Source of the DNA: Datnioides undecimradiatus | Lineage: Eukaryota; Chordata; Actinopteri; Lobotiformes; Datnioididae | NCBI GenBank assembly: GCA_008933995.1 | Contig: WARS01000016.1 | Location: 9,627,848 to 9,691,847 of the forward strand | Length of the DNA stretch: 64,000 nucleotides | Reading direction: 5' to 3' | The notes under the pieces: model-generated | Told to the model about the DNA's origin: nothing | Databases searched by the model: none | What the model saw: only the letters and a program-made list of their open reading frames with translations | In this document: positions 52,001 to 64,000 of the stretch, piece by piece | Numbering within the stretch: position 1 is the stretch's first letter | How the letters are laid out: every line of letters starts with the position of its first letter | Translations under genes and position numbers: made by a program

Positions 52001-54019
52001 GCGGCCATGCAGTCATTGTTTTTAGTCTTTACTTTTTCTTATTTAAAAATACACCTTTAACTCAGATATGTCTTTGCTTATTAGCCTAGCTATCACCACA
52101 AGATGCCTCCACAAATGGAGGTGTATTTTTCACGGCCTGAGATAACAGGGAATTTGCAATGACATTGCTAATGAAACCTTAATGTGCAGCCTAAAAACAT
52201 TTCAAAGGAAAAAAGTGAAAGGATTCACAGATAATCTCGAATTGTTAGTCTAAACAAAGAGTTACAGCTGACAAGATTCGTGGCAGCTGTTGCTCCTTAA
52301 CATGATAACCCTCAACAATTAAAAACAGCTGCACTAATCAACAAACTAATGGCAGAAATGGAAATGATTTCAACATCCCAAAGCAGAAAGAGAGGGAGAG
52401 ACACAGAGACAGAAAAAATATGTGAAGCAGTTGTGCTATAGGGAATCCTGGAATCAGCCATCAGTCAAAATACAGCCCAGAGAGATGACTTGACAGATGC
52501 ATTCATTACAGGCAGGATGACAGGGAGTAGAACACATGGCTCATTTCCAACAACTTTGTCGGGTTGGTTACCTTGTGAATACTAATTAACGGAGGAAATA
52601 TATTTAAACCCTCAGAATTATGCTGTGTGGGGTTTTTTTTTTTTTAAGATTTTCTTGGCTGCTTCTGCTTTCCTCAATGTGTCCTGCAACCAGGTACACA
52701 TCTCTCTCTCTCCTTTTATTTTTGGTAAAAAGTAGTGTTGATTACATCAGTCATGGCTTTTAAAAGAAAAAATCTAAATATACAAAATAACAACACTAGA
52801 GTATTAACAGCTCTAAAAAGAGCTTGGAGTAATTGTTCTTCGCCAGCTCTTCCTTAGCGAAAGACTTAAAAAGGACCAAAGACTACAGCATTTGGAGGGC
52901 AGCTACGGGAGTGCTCTAACTTGTTTTTTTGGTAATTGTAGGCATTATATCAGTTGAATAAGTGCACATTTTGCACCTATTCCCTGTTATTGTGAACTGA
53001 ACAAACTACTCCATGTTCTTGTCTGTTAGAGAGGCCAACAGAGCCACTTCTCCAAGGGTCCTCACCTAGACAACCACTGCTAGACTCTAAACTGAACAGC
53101 ACTTTTGTATAAAAAAATGTAACATACTCTTACATCAGTCTATTTTGAAAAGGAGCTTTCACTGACATTCATGTAAAATGGCAAGTGGTGGCCTATGCTG
53201 CCATACAAATCAGTCACATAATCTCAGGAGTACAACCTATATATAAGAAGCAGCTTCTCTAAAGTGAAACAGGGCCCCATCTGCTTAAGTTTTAAGCAAG
53301 CATGGGTCTTAAATCAAGTGCAGTGACCTACCTATAAATGCATATATTCATTAACGCTAATGTAGACTTGATGACTGGCCTGACTTCAAAGTGGGATGAT
53401 GGACTTGAAGATGTTTCAGAACAGACCAAATTAGGGTTTGATTCCAGGGATCGGTGTCTCATAGCTCAGACTCAAAAATGACATTAGATGTGGACAAATT
53501 ATACTTTATACTTTACAAAGTATATTATTCTTTGTCTCTTTCACAAGTGTTTATGTGATAAAAGCATGCAGGTAAATGCATTAACATGCACATTCAGTGA
53601 TGAATAAATAAGCTGAACTTTAGAAATGGCCACTTTCCTAAATAACTTCCAGTCTGGATCGCTAATTTTTAAACTTCAGTTGGTGAGCTAATTATGGAGC
53701 AACAGAATTCTAGGAATCACTCATTAGTTTGACTTGACATTTATTCCTATGATCTGTTAAAACACCTCATCTGGCATATCAAGTTTCTTATCAGAAAATA
53801 AGGTCAAAGCTCAGTTAATTTCATGTTGAATTTGAACTAAATTTGTATTTGCTGATGAGATTGCCATTTCTTTCAACCAAATGGACTTGTGGTTCTGATT
53901 AAATAACTGGACATTATAACCCTAGTCCCATGGGGACATGGGTTCTGTAATGGGGCTAAATTGTCTCAACCATTGATTTATCAGTAATGTGATCAGAATA
54001 GATCTGATCTGAAATCACT

Positions 54020-54730
54020 GAGGCCTTCCTTAGGACTTGCCTTTGATTGATGTCAGAGAGCTGCAGTTGACCGACTTAACTTAACTGCTCACTTTGACAA
54101 GCTGGCCATTTCTATTTTTATAGGCCAGATTCAGGTTCCCAAACCACGCTACAATAAAGAAGTACAGAACACACTAATTCAGCAGAAGAGATTCATCATT
54201 GTAGCGCACCTATTGAAAGAGTTCATTTTTCTCAAAAACTACAGACATCGTACCCCGTTAGAAGGTGCATCTTCATTTGGTTAGAAGCTGAACGTTTTGT
54301 CAAAGATAGTACTTGTGATTTTCCTCCAGTTTAAGGAAAGGAAAGATTCCTCCCACCATGACAAACTGCATCAATGACTGGCCCGCGACCTAGTTTCTCT
54401 CTTTCTAGGAAACCTATTTTGACAGAATCATTAGCAAACTTTAGAATATGTCTGTTTACTTTGACAGCTGTTTGTGTCAAGACTATAATGGAGGGGAGAC
54501 AGAACACATCCTTGAGATGAGTCAGTGAATGAAACTTGTTGGAAAAGACACCTTTTACTCTCGCACACTGTGACTGGTCCATCAAAAAGTCTAGGATCCA
54601 TTTGATGACATTAATGTCAAGTTAAAAATAAAAAAGTTTACTTTCCAGATAAAGAAGCTTTTTCAGCACTGGAAATAATGTTAAAAGCAGAGGAAAGGTC
54701 AACAAATGGCAGTCTGGCATGAGTCAAAGT
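54020..54730 (-). pseudogene. Non-LTR (LINE, L2/Rex1-like) reverse transcriptase fossil
   Basis: Read on the minus strand, THARLPFVDLSSAFNIIS (54724-54671) is reverse transcriptase motif A with its catalytic Asp (usual form THARLLFVDFSSAFNTI). WILDFLMDQSQ near 54590-54560 matches the WI-DFL-DR-Q segment. DSSQGCVLSPL near 54500 is motif B in another frame. NRHILKFANDS ending near 54424 is motif C, where the usual FADD has become FAND, losing one catalytic Asp. Further on, KLNSFN-like and AWFGNLNLAYKNRNGQLVKV (from 54149) match the C-terminal domain ending in the WFGNL box, then SLTSI. Several frameshifts and stops separate the blocks. The relic is inert and lies in sense orientation to ctnna2. 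The clade cannot be fixed by eye. Confidence 0.8.
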
Positions 54731-55539
54731 CAGTATTGAGCCAGTCCATGACAACTACTGTATGATTTAAGTTAGGGAAGAATCATTTTTATGAAGAATG
54801 AACCAAACATTGTGGTAGACAATTAATAAAAAGGCAAATGTCCTTGATCTTTGTCTGGAATCTCATCGCTGCATGACAGCAGAAGTCAATATGTGTCCAT
54901 CCACCTCCTAGCTTCAACACCCTTGCTTTGCACTGTGTTACATAAAAGGAAACTACTTCTGCCATTGGTAATGCATGGTTGCATAAATGGTAAGGATGTA
55001 CACAGAGAGGTGTGAAGTTGGATGTAATTCCCAATGATACTGCGCTAATAGCATTAAATTGTTTCAAGTCCACACTCTCTTCCAGTGTTCAATGACATTT
55101 AAGCCATTAATACATTACAGCAATTAATTTATTTCAAAAATATGTAGTATTAAGTTATTGTCATTATTATCACTATCTCACTATCACTGAGTAACATGAG
55201 TAAATCTGACTGTTTAAAGAATTTCATTTCACTTTCGTTTCATCATCATCATAAAACACACTCATGTGCAATACAATTTCAGAAACCGAACAAACTATTT
55301 GTCTGCTTCAACACTGTGATAGAAAATTGAATACGTTTCTTTTGAAGATGAGATATCACTTGCCTTGAAAATCAACGAAAGAAAGATTACGCGCTTCAGT
55401 GGAGCAACCTAATGTAATTGAGCTAAGTGCTCTGCTCCGTCTGACTCCTTTGGATCTTACTTGACATGGTTGTCCATGGCATATTTCAATCACTTTAGGA
55501 GTGTTTTTTTTAGTATCTGACACAGTGTTACACTAGTTT

Positions 55540-55740
55540 AATCTGAGCTGGCTAATTGAACGATTCTAGTATAACAGGCAATGCATCATTCTCAAAGAAT
55601 TTTTTTTGTGGTGTACCACAAGGATCAGATTTAGGTTTTTATTGCTTTCTAAAAGTCGTTCATGTTGTCAGTATTTTTTAGCAATACAATATAGTCATTC
55701 TCATCAAGACAGAGCCACATATCTCAACTTACTATAACTT
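55540..55740 (+). pseudogene. Second non-LTR reverse transcriptase fossil (motif B block)
   Basis: On the plus strand CGVPQGSDLG is encoded at 55607-55636, an almost exact copy of reverse transcriptase motif B (usual CGVPQGSVLGP). About 55 bases upstream, WLIERF lies where LINE proteins have WF-SYL--R, one frameshift away. About 60-100 bases downstream, a frame resembling -ADDTQLYLS- is too decayed to be sure. Orientation is opposite to the fossil at 54020-54730, so this is a separate insertion. Motifs A and C were not firmly found, so the limits are approximate. Confidence 0.55.
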
Positions 55741-57880
55741 GATAGTATCTTTTTATTCTATTTAATTATTTGTTCTGTGGTTGTAAAACCCAGAATGCCA
55801 TTTGTTTAGGCTTGTGCTTGCTTAACTTAAAATTTGGTTTTTAAAATTAGTTTTGCTTTGCTCATTGACCAATGCCAAAATGGCACAATTTTAATCCCCT
55901 GTGCTTGAGGTGAAAGACGACAACCTGTTTGTACGACTGCAATTATATTTTTTCATTTCTGAGCCAGAAATCCTGCCTTCAGTTTGTGGAAACTACGGTA
56001 AAACTTTTAACCAATCAAATGGGATTATATTGCCTCTATTTTTGCCTCACTTCACAAAATACTTGTGACACTACTGCTTCACAAACTACTAGCAATTGTC
56101 TTTTACTTTTTGTAGTTGCTTTTACAAATTGTATACTTTTGTGTTGAAAAATATTGTCTATTTTTTTATGTCATGTCTTGAAATATATCTTGTGTTTTCT
56201 TAATTATTAAGTGTTGATTGGAAGAGCATACCACACATCATATCCTCCTGACTACCAGTAGTTCAAATTTGTCCTCTGTGGAGGAGAGAGTCACCTGCTG
56301 CTAAAAGGCCAGTACAATATAAGGGGCACTGACTCATGGAGATTAAGTTTTAGGCAATAAGGAGGTCTTGTTAAACTGTAGCTTGTTGTAAGGTGGTAAA
56401 AAGAGCAAAGATTTTTAATCTTTTTTTGCTCACTGATATGTTAATTTCAGTGTTCTGACAAACTAAGCAGCATAACACTACAGAAGAAGGGGGTGCAACA
56501 ACCATCAATCCTCAGACAGAAAAAATACAATTAAGAAAACGTGATGGAAATGTGATATTTCTGTTTCATGTATGTTTTATGTGTGAGGAAGGTTACATTA
56601 GCTCTGTGGAGTGACGAGGAGACCGTTTGAATCTGTGGAATCAACGTTTTCTTCTTCTTCTACTTTCCTACTACTTCCACTACTCTCTGTGGGAAAACAG
56701 CTTGTCAGTCATGTGAGTAAAATGTAATACTTTAAAGTGAGCACAAAAATACATAAATGTAAATACAGCATTGTCTGTGAGTTTGTTGTGGAAATGTGGG
56801 TGAAACAGCAAAAAAACATCCAAATATTATACATGCTGTTGTGTATATTTCACACAGGAAAGTAAGATTATGATTTCAGGGGGCATGGCTTTGAATATAC
56901 ACTTCAGTGATGATTGAAGGTCTCACATCAGGTGATACAGATGATTAACATCTATTGTAAACAAAGAGCAACCATGTAATCATTGTGAATGGAGACAGGA
57001 ATAGCTAGTTGCCAGACGGTGATTTTTGACTCATGATGGTTGATTCAACCTTTGCTTGCTCATTCTAAAGGCATCTTGCTTGGATGAAAGATATACTTTC
57101 AGTGTCATGTTGGATAATCAAATAAATCTTTTAACATTTGTATGATGCAAAATGTTGCGTAGATATGCTTTCCCTTGTCTCATCTCCGTCAGACTGGGTA
57201 GTGTTGTGGAAATTTACATTTACTAAGAAAACAAAACGGGGGTGGGAACGACATGCTTGACATCTACCGAATTTGCCCTGGATAACAGACAGCTTAGCAT
57301 TTTTTTGCATGTATACACAGCAGCATGAAAGAAAAAACAATGCCGCATTTCTGTGGCGGTGTTGTCACAAGGCTTGTTCAGTCTCACCTGCTCCCATTTC
57401 ACAAAACGCTGTCTGTCATTTGTGCTTTTCTGCTCTAATATTTGATCCTTCATTTCCACAATGGAGACGGCAGAGACTGAAATGCTCAAACACACAATAG
57501 TGCTCCTCCCTTCAGGAAGGTCTTGTGTCTCTACACGGCACCACTGACTTGCTAAACTCAAAACGTTTTGACATAATTACAGTATCACGGCTCAATGCAA
57601 TGCCTGCATGTGTGCTGTGAGTTTGCCCTCCCATCTAAACTCAAAGCTCAAACAGACCGCCTATTCTGTCAAGCCAACCCCTGAGTCAATAGAACATCCT
57701 GTCAGAGTGAGTACTGCCTGGCAGTCTGTCAGGCAGCCCTACCAAATGCCCAACGGGAGACAGAGTTATAGCCTCCCATCTGGAATGATCCCCTGGTTTT
57801 AAGAGGTCAGAGAGGACAAAACCACAGCTACTCTGTGCAGGTAGTTGCTATTGTCAATTTTGCTAGAGTGCCTTTCCTCC

Positions 57881-57898
57881 AAAAAAAAAAAAAAAAAA
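57881..57898. repeat. A18 run
   Basis: Homopolymer in intron; no adjacent retroposed body recognised. Confidence 0.85.
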
Positions 57899-58791
57899 TC
57901 TTTCATTGCATGACAGGAGCGTTTGGAAAGGGTTGTTTGGGAATGAAACTGTATTCAGGGACCACAACTAATGTCCTGATGGTTTATGAATGGGTTTGCT
58001 TTTTCTGGGGTAAGATGCCTGCTCAAATGCACTCTAGTCTTTACTAAAATATGTGTAATGCAAGTCATGAGAATTTGAGTTTTAATTAAACTGAATTGGA
58101 AGAGTACTTCAGAGGCATACTTGAATTACTGTATTAAATCAACAGATACTTATGGGTGCTCAATATGTGTCTTTTCAAGTATGATGGCAACAATTTTTTT
58201 TTCACACTGCAAAATCTGACAGTGGAGAGACAGATTAATCTTGTCTTCAGTGAAAATGAAAAATAAATCAATAATGCTTTTGAGTTTTGACGTGTATAAG
58301 AGCATGAATTACCTACTTACTCATCACTATTGAGGGATGACTTCTGGAATGTGGAAGGTAATTTAACTGCAGCTTTCTGATAAACTCATCTGAGATGAGA
58401 ATTAAAAGTAGGGCAGGGATCAATATCAGTAGGGTGTTCACACATGGACATGGAAAATAATTCTAAAATTCACATGACTTTTCAAAGCCCCCTGATGAAT
58501 GCTCCATGACCATTTATAATAACAAAGACATAGTATAGCATACATTACGACAAATGTGAGTTGTGGCAATAAAATAAAACAGCACGTTTTTAACATGTGA
58601 ATAAAATCACTAAAAGATGGTTATAATTATTTTTTCCTTGGAATACCTCAAAATATGGAGTCCTTTATCAGTAAAACAGCTTTACAAGCACTGCAGGTTT
58701 TCACAATGCTAAGATTAGGAAAGAAATAGTTTTTGAGAGAGAAAAACATGGTTTAGAAGGAAGATTGTGAATGCGCAAGGAACACACTCAC

Positions 58792-58872
58792 CTGTCTGCG
58801 CAGGTCCCTGGTCTTCTTGGTCATTTTATCAATGGCTGAGTTCAATGGATCACCTTTCTCTTTCCTGCCAGT
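58792..58872 (-). CDS. ctnna2: ctnna2 (alpha-N-catenin) internal exon A, 27 codons, end of MI
   Basis: This 81-bp exon encodes TGRKEKGDPLNSAIDKMTKK followed by TRDLRRQ, the linker and helix start at the end of the alpha-catenin MI segment. Alpha-catenin links the beta-catenin/cadherin complex to actin at adherens junctions, and MI carries the vinculin-binding site that is exposed under tension. On the minus strand the acceptor is CTTTTCACAG before ACT and the donor is CAG then GTGAGT; both ends are in phase 0. The residues TGRKEKGDPLN are CTNNA2-type; CTNNA1 has AGRKERSDALN here. It is the most upstream exon in the window; the preceding exon (the ...LLSEYMNN part) lies beyond the right edge. 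Exon boundaries were read directly from the sequence. Identity comes from remembered family sequences, not a database search. Confidence 0.96.
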
Positions 58873-59149
58873 CTGTGAAAAGAGACAAAGATACCAAGTT
58901 AATGCAGTTAAGGCACAAACCATTACAATGGCATCTGTCTGACCATCAACACTGCACCATATACAGTATTTCATGGCATACATTTTCCTGTTGAAAGGAC
59001 TAAAACAAAGCTTATGGGGGATGTTGTGTTGACAGGCGTTTTGTGACGATGTTCCACGACTAGGCCAAAATCAGAGAAACATGACTCAAACAGCTTTGTA
59101 CGTTATCTCATAACTACCCTATCTGGCAAGTATCAATTTAGTTGTCGCC

Positions 59150-59475
59150 AATTCCCCTGTGCGCTGCACTTCCCATCACTGCCAATTCCTACCGTTGACT
59201 TTAGGAGGGTGTTGACTGCCATGTGCTACACCTGATACACGCGGAGTCACCAACTGCTTCTTCTAACCTGACAGCAGGGATTTTCACTGGGAGAGCTTCT
59301 TGCTATTCCAGATTCCCCTACTCTCCGGTTAACATGCATCCTGAATAGCCAGTAGGAGTTGCTAAGGCAGATACTAGGGCAGGATCTCTCGGCGTCTTTC
59401 ATACAGAAATACTGTGTTCATCGAAAAAGCTGGCCAAGGCTCCACTTTCTGCTATGCCACCTGGGCGCCCCATTT
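59150..59475 (-). mobile_element. Decayed tRNA-derived SINE of a fish family
   Basis: In the minus direction the element begins near 59472 with GGGCGCCCAGGTGGCATAGC, recognisable as the tRNA-like head GGCGTCCGGGTGGCGTAGCGG (A box). It continues to TTTTTCGATGAACACAG, a worn B-box region (usual GGTTCGAATCCCCGTG). In the plus direction the body includes ACACGCGGAGTCACCAACTG, then CTTCTTCTAACCTGACAGCA and a CTATTCCAGATTCCCC stretch. All are close to a widespread fish SINE whose consensus, as I remember it, reads GTGGAGTCACCAGCTGCTTC and TTTTCACCTGACAGTGAGG. Divergence is high, and the outer boundary and any target duplication are not clear. Confidence 0.7.
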
Positions 59476-62106
59476 ACCACTTACAAGCTCTACTGTTTTT
59501 GCTCAGGGACCATGGAGGAGAGTGGGGTGATTTATACTACTCCAGTTATAACATTTCCACTTTTACTATCAAACCTAGGACTGAAACTTGGCCTGAAGGT
59601 TCGAAAGATGCTGTCAGTGTCTTGAAGTGAATAATTTCTGCTCCAGGACACATATAAATGATCTTGTAGCCTGATCCCTCTAGAGAAATGCATACATGTG
59701 TGTCTCAGGCAGTAGAAAGTGATAAAATCTTAATGGTACTTTCTGAATGCACTGTATATGAATAAAAGTTGACTTTTACAAAGATAAATGTACAATGTTG
59801 TTACTAATTTCTTAAACAGGCAGCTACAACATGGTAAAGGATGTTCACTTGCAAAAAAATGTAACATTTGGGGGTATAATGATTACTATACAGTTTATAT
59901 AGTTTAGGGAAATATTAATTGTACTATGTGTAGTATGTCATTGTGTTTTTTGGGTCAAATTATTTGATTGTATAAGTTAAATACAACGTAAAAGTGGGAC
60001 ACAATTAAAAAGTGTAAGTGAGTGAAAAATATGCTACATTTATCGCCGTACTTCTAACCCTTCCTCAGGTACGCTCAATCAACCCTGAAGTCAAATGCCA
60101 CCACACTTCAAACTAAAGGTCTATAAATAATGATTCATGTTAATTACTCTGTCCTTTTATTTTGACAACTGACAAATGATAAAAAGTGTGGCTCATCTGT
60201 CTTTTGAAAACCCCTGCTGTACAAAAATACAAACTGCATCGTTTTTCGAAGTTCTTGGTTTTTTTTAGAAGGGTTGTATGCAAACGGAGTGTCTCTTTTT
60301 AATAGGCAAACACAAAAAAGACAAGAAACCAAATCTGCAAATTCAATATGTACAGGTATTTGTGGCTTCTTTAATTGAAATATTTTTGCATGGAAAAATA
60401 TTTTTTTAGCAGGTTTATCAACAGACTGTAGGACACACTGATCTTCTGTCAAAGCAATACTAGCACACAAAATAAGTTGTACCGTTGCCAGGAAACCATT
60501 TGACAATTCTGCCCAGCATAGCTTGAAGGCAAACAACAAAAATGCTCATCAGCCTTTGTAGAAAAACACATACCTGGTGACATGGATTTCCATTCGCATC
60601 CATGTCTGTTTCCAATGAGAATATCTTTGCAACAAACTGACCACTACTCCAGAACAACAGGGCTGTATGTAAAAGGGCCTATTTAGTCATTATCCTGTCT
60701 AATGAGACACAAAATGTGGTTGCTTATCTCTGTGTTGCTGCACTATTGTCCTGCCCTTTTGATAATTGAGTGGAACAGAACACCTCATATCTATGTGTCA
60801 CAAAGAACCAAATGAGGCCCCATCAAACACCCACCTCATTGTAAACTCACCCCAAGGTTAACATCGATTGTCACTTTCAATGCCATGGTCACTATCAGGT
60901 TGTAAAATTATCATTTTCACATTAGTTCTGAATATGCTTCCTATCGTACAGAGAGAGAAACAGAGACAGAGGGCTGCTACTGTAAACTAGGGCCCACCAT
61001 GTAATGTCACCGACTACATGAGCTGAAGCAAAGAGCGTTGGGCTTGTTGCAGTGCAACTACAAATGAACGGAGACCAGTTTTGGAGGTTAAAAACAACTA
61101 GTGCAAACTCACTTTATCTCCTCCTGTCTTGAAAAAGACCTGACATTGATCAAGGTGCCAACTGGAAAACAAACAACCACAGTCTTTTAGCAATTTCTTT
61201 GGTTTGGATTTGTCCCATTCAAGTCCAACATGTGTTGTAATGTGAATACGTGTTTTGGGGGACTCACGTGTGCAAGGTCATTGATCTGAAAAGTGCTGCT
61301 CAATGAAAAGAGCCTGTAGCCATAAAAAACAGATATGGTTCCCTTTTCTCTTTAATGTATTGCTGGCTTGCCCTTGGCCAAGGCTCATATAGCACAAGTT
61401 TTCTTTCATATGGATGTTAAACATTAGGGATGAGCCATTTGTCTCCCAGCTCATACTACAGTTAGTCACCCCCTCTTCTAATAGCAGTCACACGATGCAG
61501 TCAATTTTTTTGTGGAGCAATGCACCAAACTGAAAGGAAGAAACCCAGGGTGCATAATGTGTGCAATACATCTGAGATTCAATTCTATATTCAGCAAAGG
61601 AAACCTCACCTGACCCAAACACGTCTTCTGTGTGCACGTGGGTTTATTGTATTTGCAAGCCATATTCTGAAACAACCAAAAAGCGGCTTTTAGCCAATTG
61701 TTGACTGACGTAGGGGGAGGAGGGGAAAAGAAAGGTAGCATTCAGTTGCCTTCCATTATGCGCCACACACTCATACAAGCGCTCACATTTTGTTGTGCAT
61801 GCACAGACAAGCTTTCTATGCCAAAGCAGAGCACATGACAACATTAGTCATTGTGCTGCCTAAAGAGCCTAATGTGTCATTAAGGCACCAGAGGGACGCA
61901 CAGGATTAAAGATGCTCACTGCCAAAAATAAAAAGGGGCTTAACTGGAACCTTTCTAAGGACACTTCAGACACATTCACATGATTTTATGTATAACCAAC
62001 ATCCTTAATTGAACTGAGAGAAAGAGAAAATGGTCAGGCTCTTGATGACACAAACAACTCCTTTAATTATTCATATCATGAATAGACACACTAATAAACA
62101 AAATTG

Positions 62107-62132
62107 GTGTGTGTGTGTGTGTGTGTGTGTGT
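62107..62132. repeat. GT microsatellite, 13 units
   Basis: Perfect GT repeat of 26 bp. Confidence 0.92.
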
Positions 62133-63894
62133 TTTTTCATTTTCTGGGATCAGAAACCCCAGCTGTTTTATTTCTCAAAACTCTAAACTTTTTAATCTTA
62201 GTTAAGGAGATTAAAACAGCGCAATGATGTCAATCTAAGGGGACAAAACTCAGCACCTGTTATTTTGTGTTCCTATTGACTGAGCAATACTTATTGGCAC
62301 AAATAGTTTCTTTTAAATGCTACAGCTGTGTGTATAATCATGTATCTTTAAGATCAATGCAGAATTCTTATAACAGTAAAAGTAAGTCTATAAGGCTACC
62401 ATTACTAAAAAAAAAAAAAAATGCTTCCCTTATACCATAATTAGTCTTTTGCTTGATATATGTCAAAACTACTTCAATACGCAATGAAAAAAAACATTGC
62501 TCATGTTGGGTTTCCTGCAAAACACAAAACTCCCAATTAAAAACACTATGCATGATTCCCTCATCACAAACTTTATATACAAGGCAGTCCATGATGATGA
62601 CTCATAGGTTAGTCAATGCATCATTGAGCCTGGGTTGGTCAAAACTGCGATCTTTGATATGTATGTGTATGTGTTTGCACATGTGGGCGTGTGTGTGAGT
62701 GAAACAAAGTGAGAGAGACGAACAGAGTCACATTATTGGATTTATGTGTCTCCGGTGTTTATCTGGGAAACTATTTGACTTCCCTCCATTTCCATCCAGG
62801 TGTGCCCTGTGTGCATGAGCAATTGCGCTCTCCAATTCACAGCCATTAAAAGCTTGACAACACAGTTGGTTGCTGATTCAATTGTCTCCCATACAGCAAC
62901 ATTGATTGCTTAGTTTTTGACTGCCACATAATGGAATGTGCATGTTCGGTTTTTCTGGTAAACATGAGTCCCTGTGGTGTTTTGCAGACAATGTTCCCAA
63001 CTGTCCCCATCCATTATTTTCCACCCCCTGGTGTGCACTCATTCATTCTCGGTTGGGGAGAGGAAGACAGAGGAGGGTGCCTGAAAATAAGCATCTAGTG
63101 TGAGGGGTAATGGAAGCGGTAGCAGTGGAGTTGTCGGTGCCCACTCTGGAGACGGCTGGTGTACGAGGCATAATGCTGGAAAGACTGAGGGCCCTGAGCA
63201 CGTTTGTTCTCTCAGGCCCTCCTAAAGTAAGTTGTGTAATTCAGTGGCGCACCACAGAGCAAACTGCTTCACTGCATTTCTCACCTCAAACCCTGTAATG
63301 GGGGAATAAGACATACAATACTGTCAGACAAATGTGCCACTTGGTTTCAGGTATGGTGGTTTTCCATTTTCCAGTTATTTTAAATTGTAAAACGAAAGGC
63401 TGGGGCTCAAGTTGAAGTGTTATTTCAATGACAGCAAATAAAAAGGTGTATTGTAGCCTAATGTTGTTGTTGTTTTTTTACAAGACAAGAATACATTTTA
63501 ACTAAAGCTTATTCTCTTAATCCAGACTGTTGTTGGTTGTTTTATATGACACTGGTGAGCAATATGTGGATAAATGTCAAAAGTTCTTTTTTCTGTCTAG
63601 GAGAAAGGAATGTACGGACTTAATGAAAATGCAGATGATCGATATTTCTCTGATGTGCTGAAAAGAAAAGGTGACGGCATTCACTGATTAACTGAGTTGA
63701 ATTCTGTTTTGTTTTATCTACGTCTCTGTAGCTCCCGTGAAACAAATGCAATAAAAAAATTACACTGGCAAGACATTGCTGAAACCGATGGATAGTGAAA
63801 GAGGTGAGGAATGAATCTGGTAATTCATAGGCAATAACATGGCAAATCAAAAGAATGGGCAGATGAATCAGAGAGAAGAAAATAGAAGACAGGT

Positions 63895-63904
63895 GGGGGG
63901 GGGG
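63895..63904. repeat. G10 run in a G-rich stretch
   Basis: G10 followed by AGGAGGGGTGGGTGG. Confidence 0.8.
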
Positions 63905-64000
63905 AGGAGGGGTGGGTGGCATGAGGCATTCTGTCTCATTGTCTCCCAAGATCAATGTGTTAAATGACATCAATTCCGGCTCCTTGTCAATTCAATTAGG

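Larger units (their letters stand above)
46089..58791 (-). other. ctnna2 intron between exons A and B (12.7 kb)
   Basis: Gene-free intron. From 46130 to 54000 I see only AT-rich unique sequence and short homopolymers. Two non-LTR retrotransposon reverse transcriptase fossils lie at 54020-54730 (-) and 55540-55740 (+). An A18 run is at 57881-57898. Nothing else is recognised. Confidence 0.85.
58873..64000 (-). other. 3' part of the ctnna2 intron upstream of exon A
   Basis: This is the downstream portion of an intron whose 5' end is beyond the window. From family knowledge, LRRTM1 is nested antisense in a CTNNA2 intron in mammals, and I believe it is this one. No leucine-rich-repeat coding sequence is present here, so the nested gene, if conserved, lies further right. 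The segment holds a decayed tRNA-derived SINE (59150-59475), a TG microsatellite (62107-62132) and a G10 run (63895-63904). The remainder is unremarkable. Confidence 0.75.

Noticed and set aside
60144..60539. 131-codon minus-strand open frame.
   Set aside because: No recognisable domain and no splice context that would join ctnna2 in frame.
58873..64000. Search for nested lrrtm1 and for the preceding ctnna2 exon (ending SEYMNN).
   Set aside because: Neither a leucine-rich-repeat coding region nor that exon could be found on either strand, so both must lie beyond the right edge.

Overview
The window is a piece of a vertebrate nuclear genome, most likely a teleost (probably percomorph) fish. 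It is dominated by introns of one gene, ctnna2 (alpha-N-catenin, catenin alpha-2), transcribed from the minus strand. Six coding exons can be read. In transcript order they are 58872-58792, 46088-45936, 11335-11243, 9193-9037, 8398-8198 and 153-2. Joined in that order, frame and phase are kept at every junction and no stop appears. They encode about 279 consecutive residues of the central M region (end of MI, then MII and MIII), which couples the cadherin/beta-catenin complex to vinculin and actin. The paralogue call rests on CTNNA2-type residues such as TGRKEKGD, AARPQSKVAQDNMDVF and MPRFAEQVEVAIEAL, where CTNNA1 differs.

Layout from right to left (the direction of transcription): 58873-64000 is the 3' part of a large intron; a second intron spans 46089-58791; a 34.6-kb intron spans 11336-45935; then come introns of 2.0 kb, 0.64 kb and 8.0 kb, and a last exon that touches the left edge. 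No other protein-coding gene is supported. All remaining open reading frames are short, compositionally ordinary and intronic. LRRTM1, which in mammals is nested antisense in a CTNNA2 intron, is not in this window; if the position is conserved it would lie to the right.

The introns carry a readable record of old mobile elements. These are a mariner-like transposase fossil (9278-9683, +), an intact non-autonomous hAT-type element with perfect 13-bp terminal repeats and an 8-bp target duplication (28083-28527), a DIRS-type tyrosine recombinase fossil (43200-43800, -), two non-LTR reverse transcriptase fossils (54020-54730, -; 55540-55740, +), a decayed tRNA-derived SINE (59150-59475, -) and several fish interspersed repeat fragments. 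There are many TG/CA and CT microsatellites. Notable non-coding structures include a perfect 16-bp-arm hairpin (38360-38394), a tandemly duplicated 12-bp-arm hairpin (29993-30060), a 16-bp palindrome (38961-38976) and a POU/TCF motif cluster (29399-29465).

Teleost assignment is inferred from the repeat types and the protein sequence; species cannot be named. I saw no CRISPR array, tRNA, rRNA, operon or other prokaryotic feature, and no convincing new biological system.
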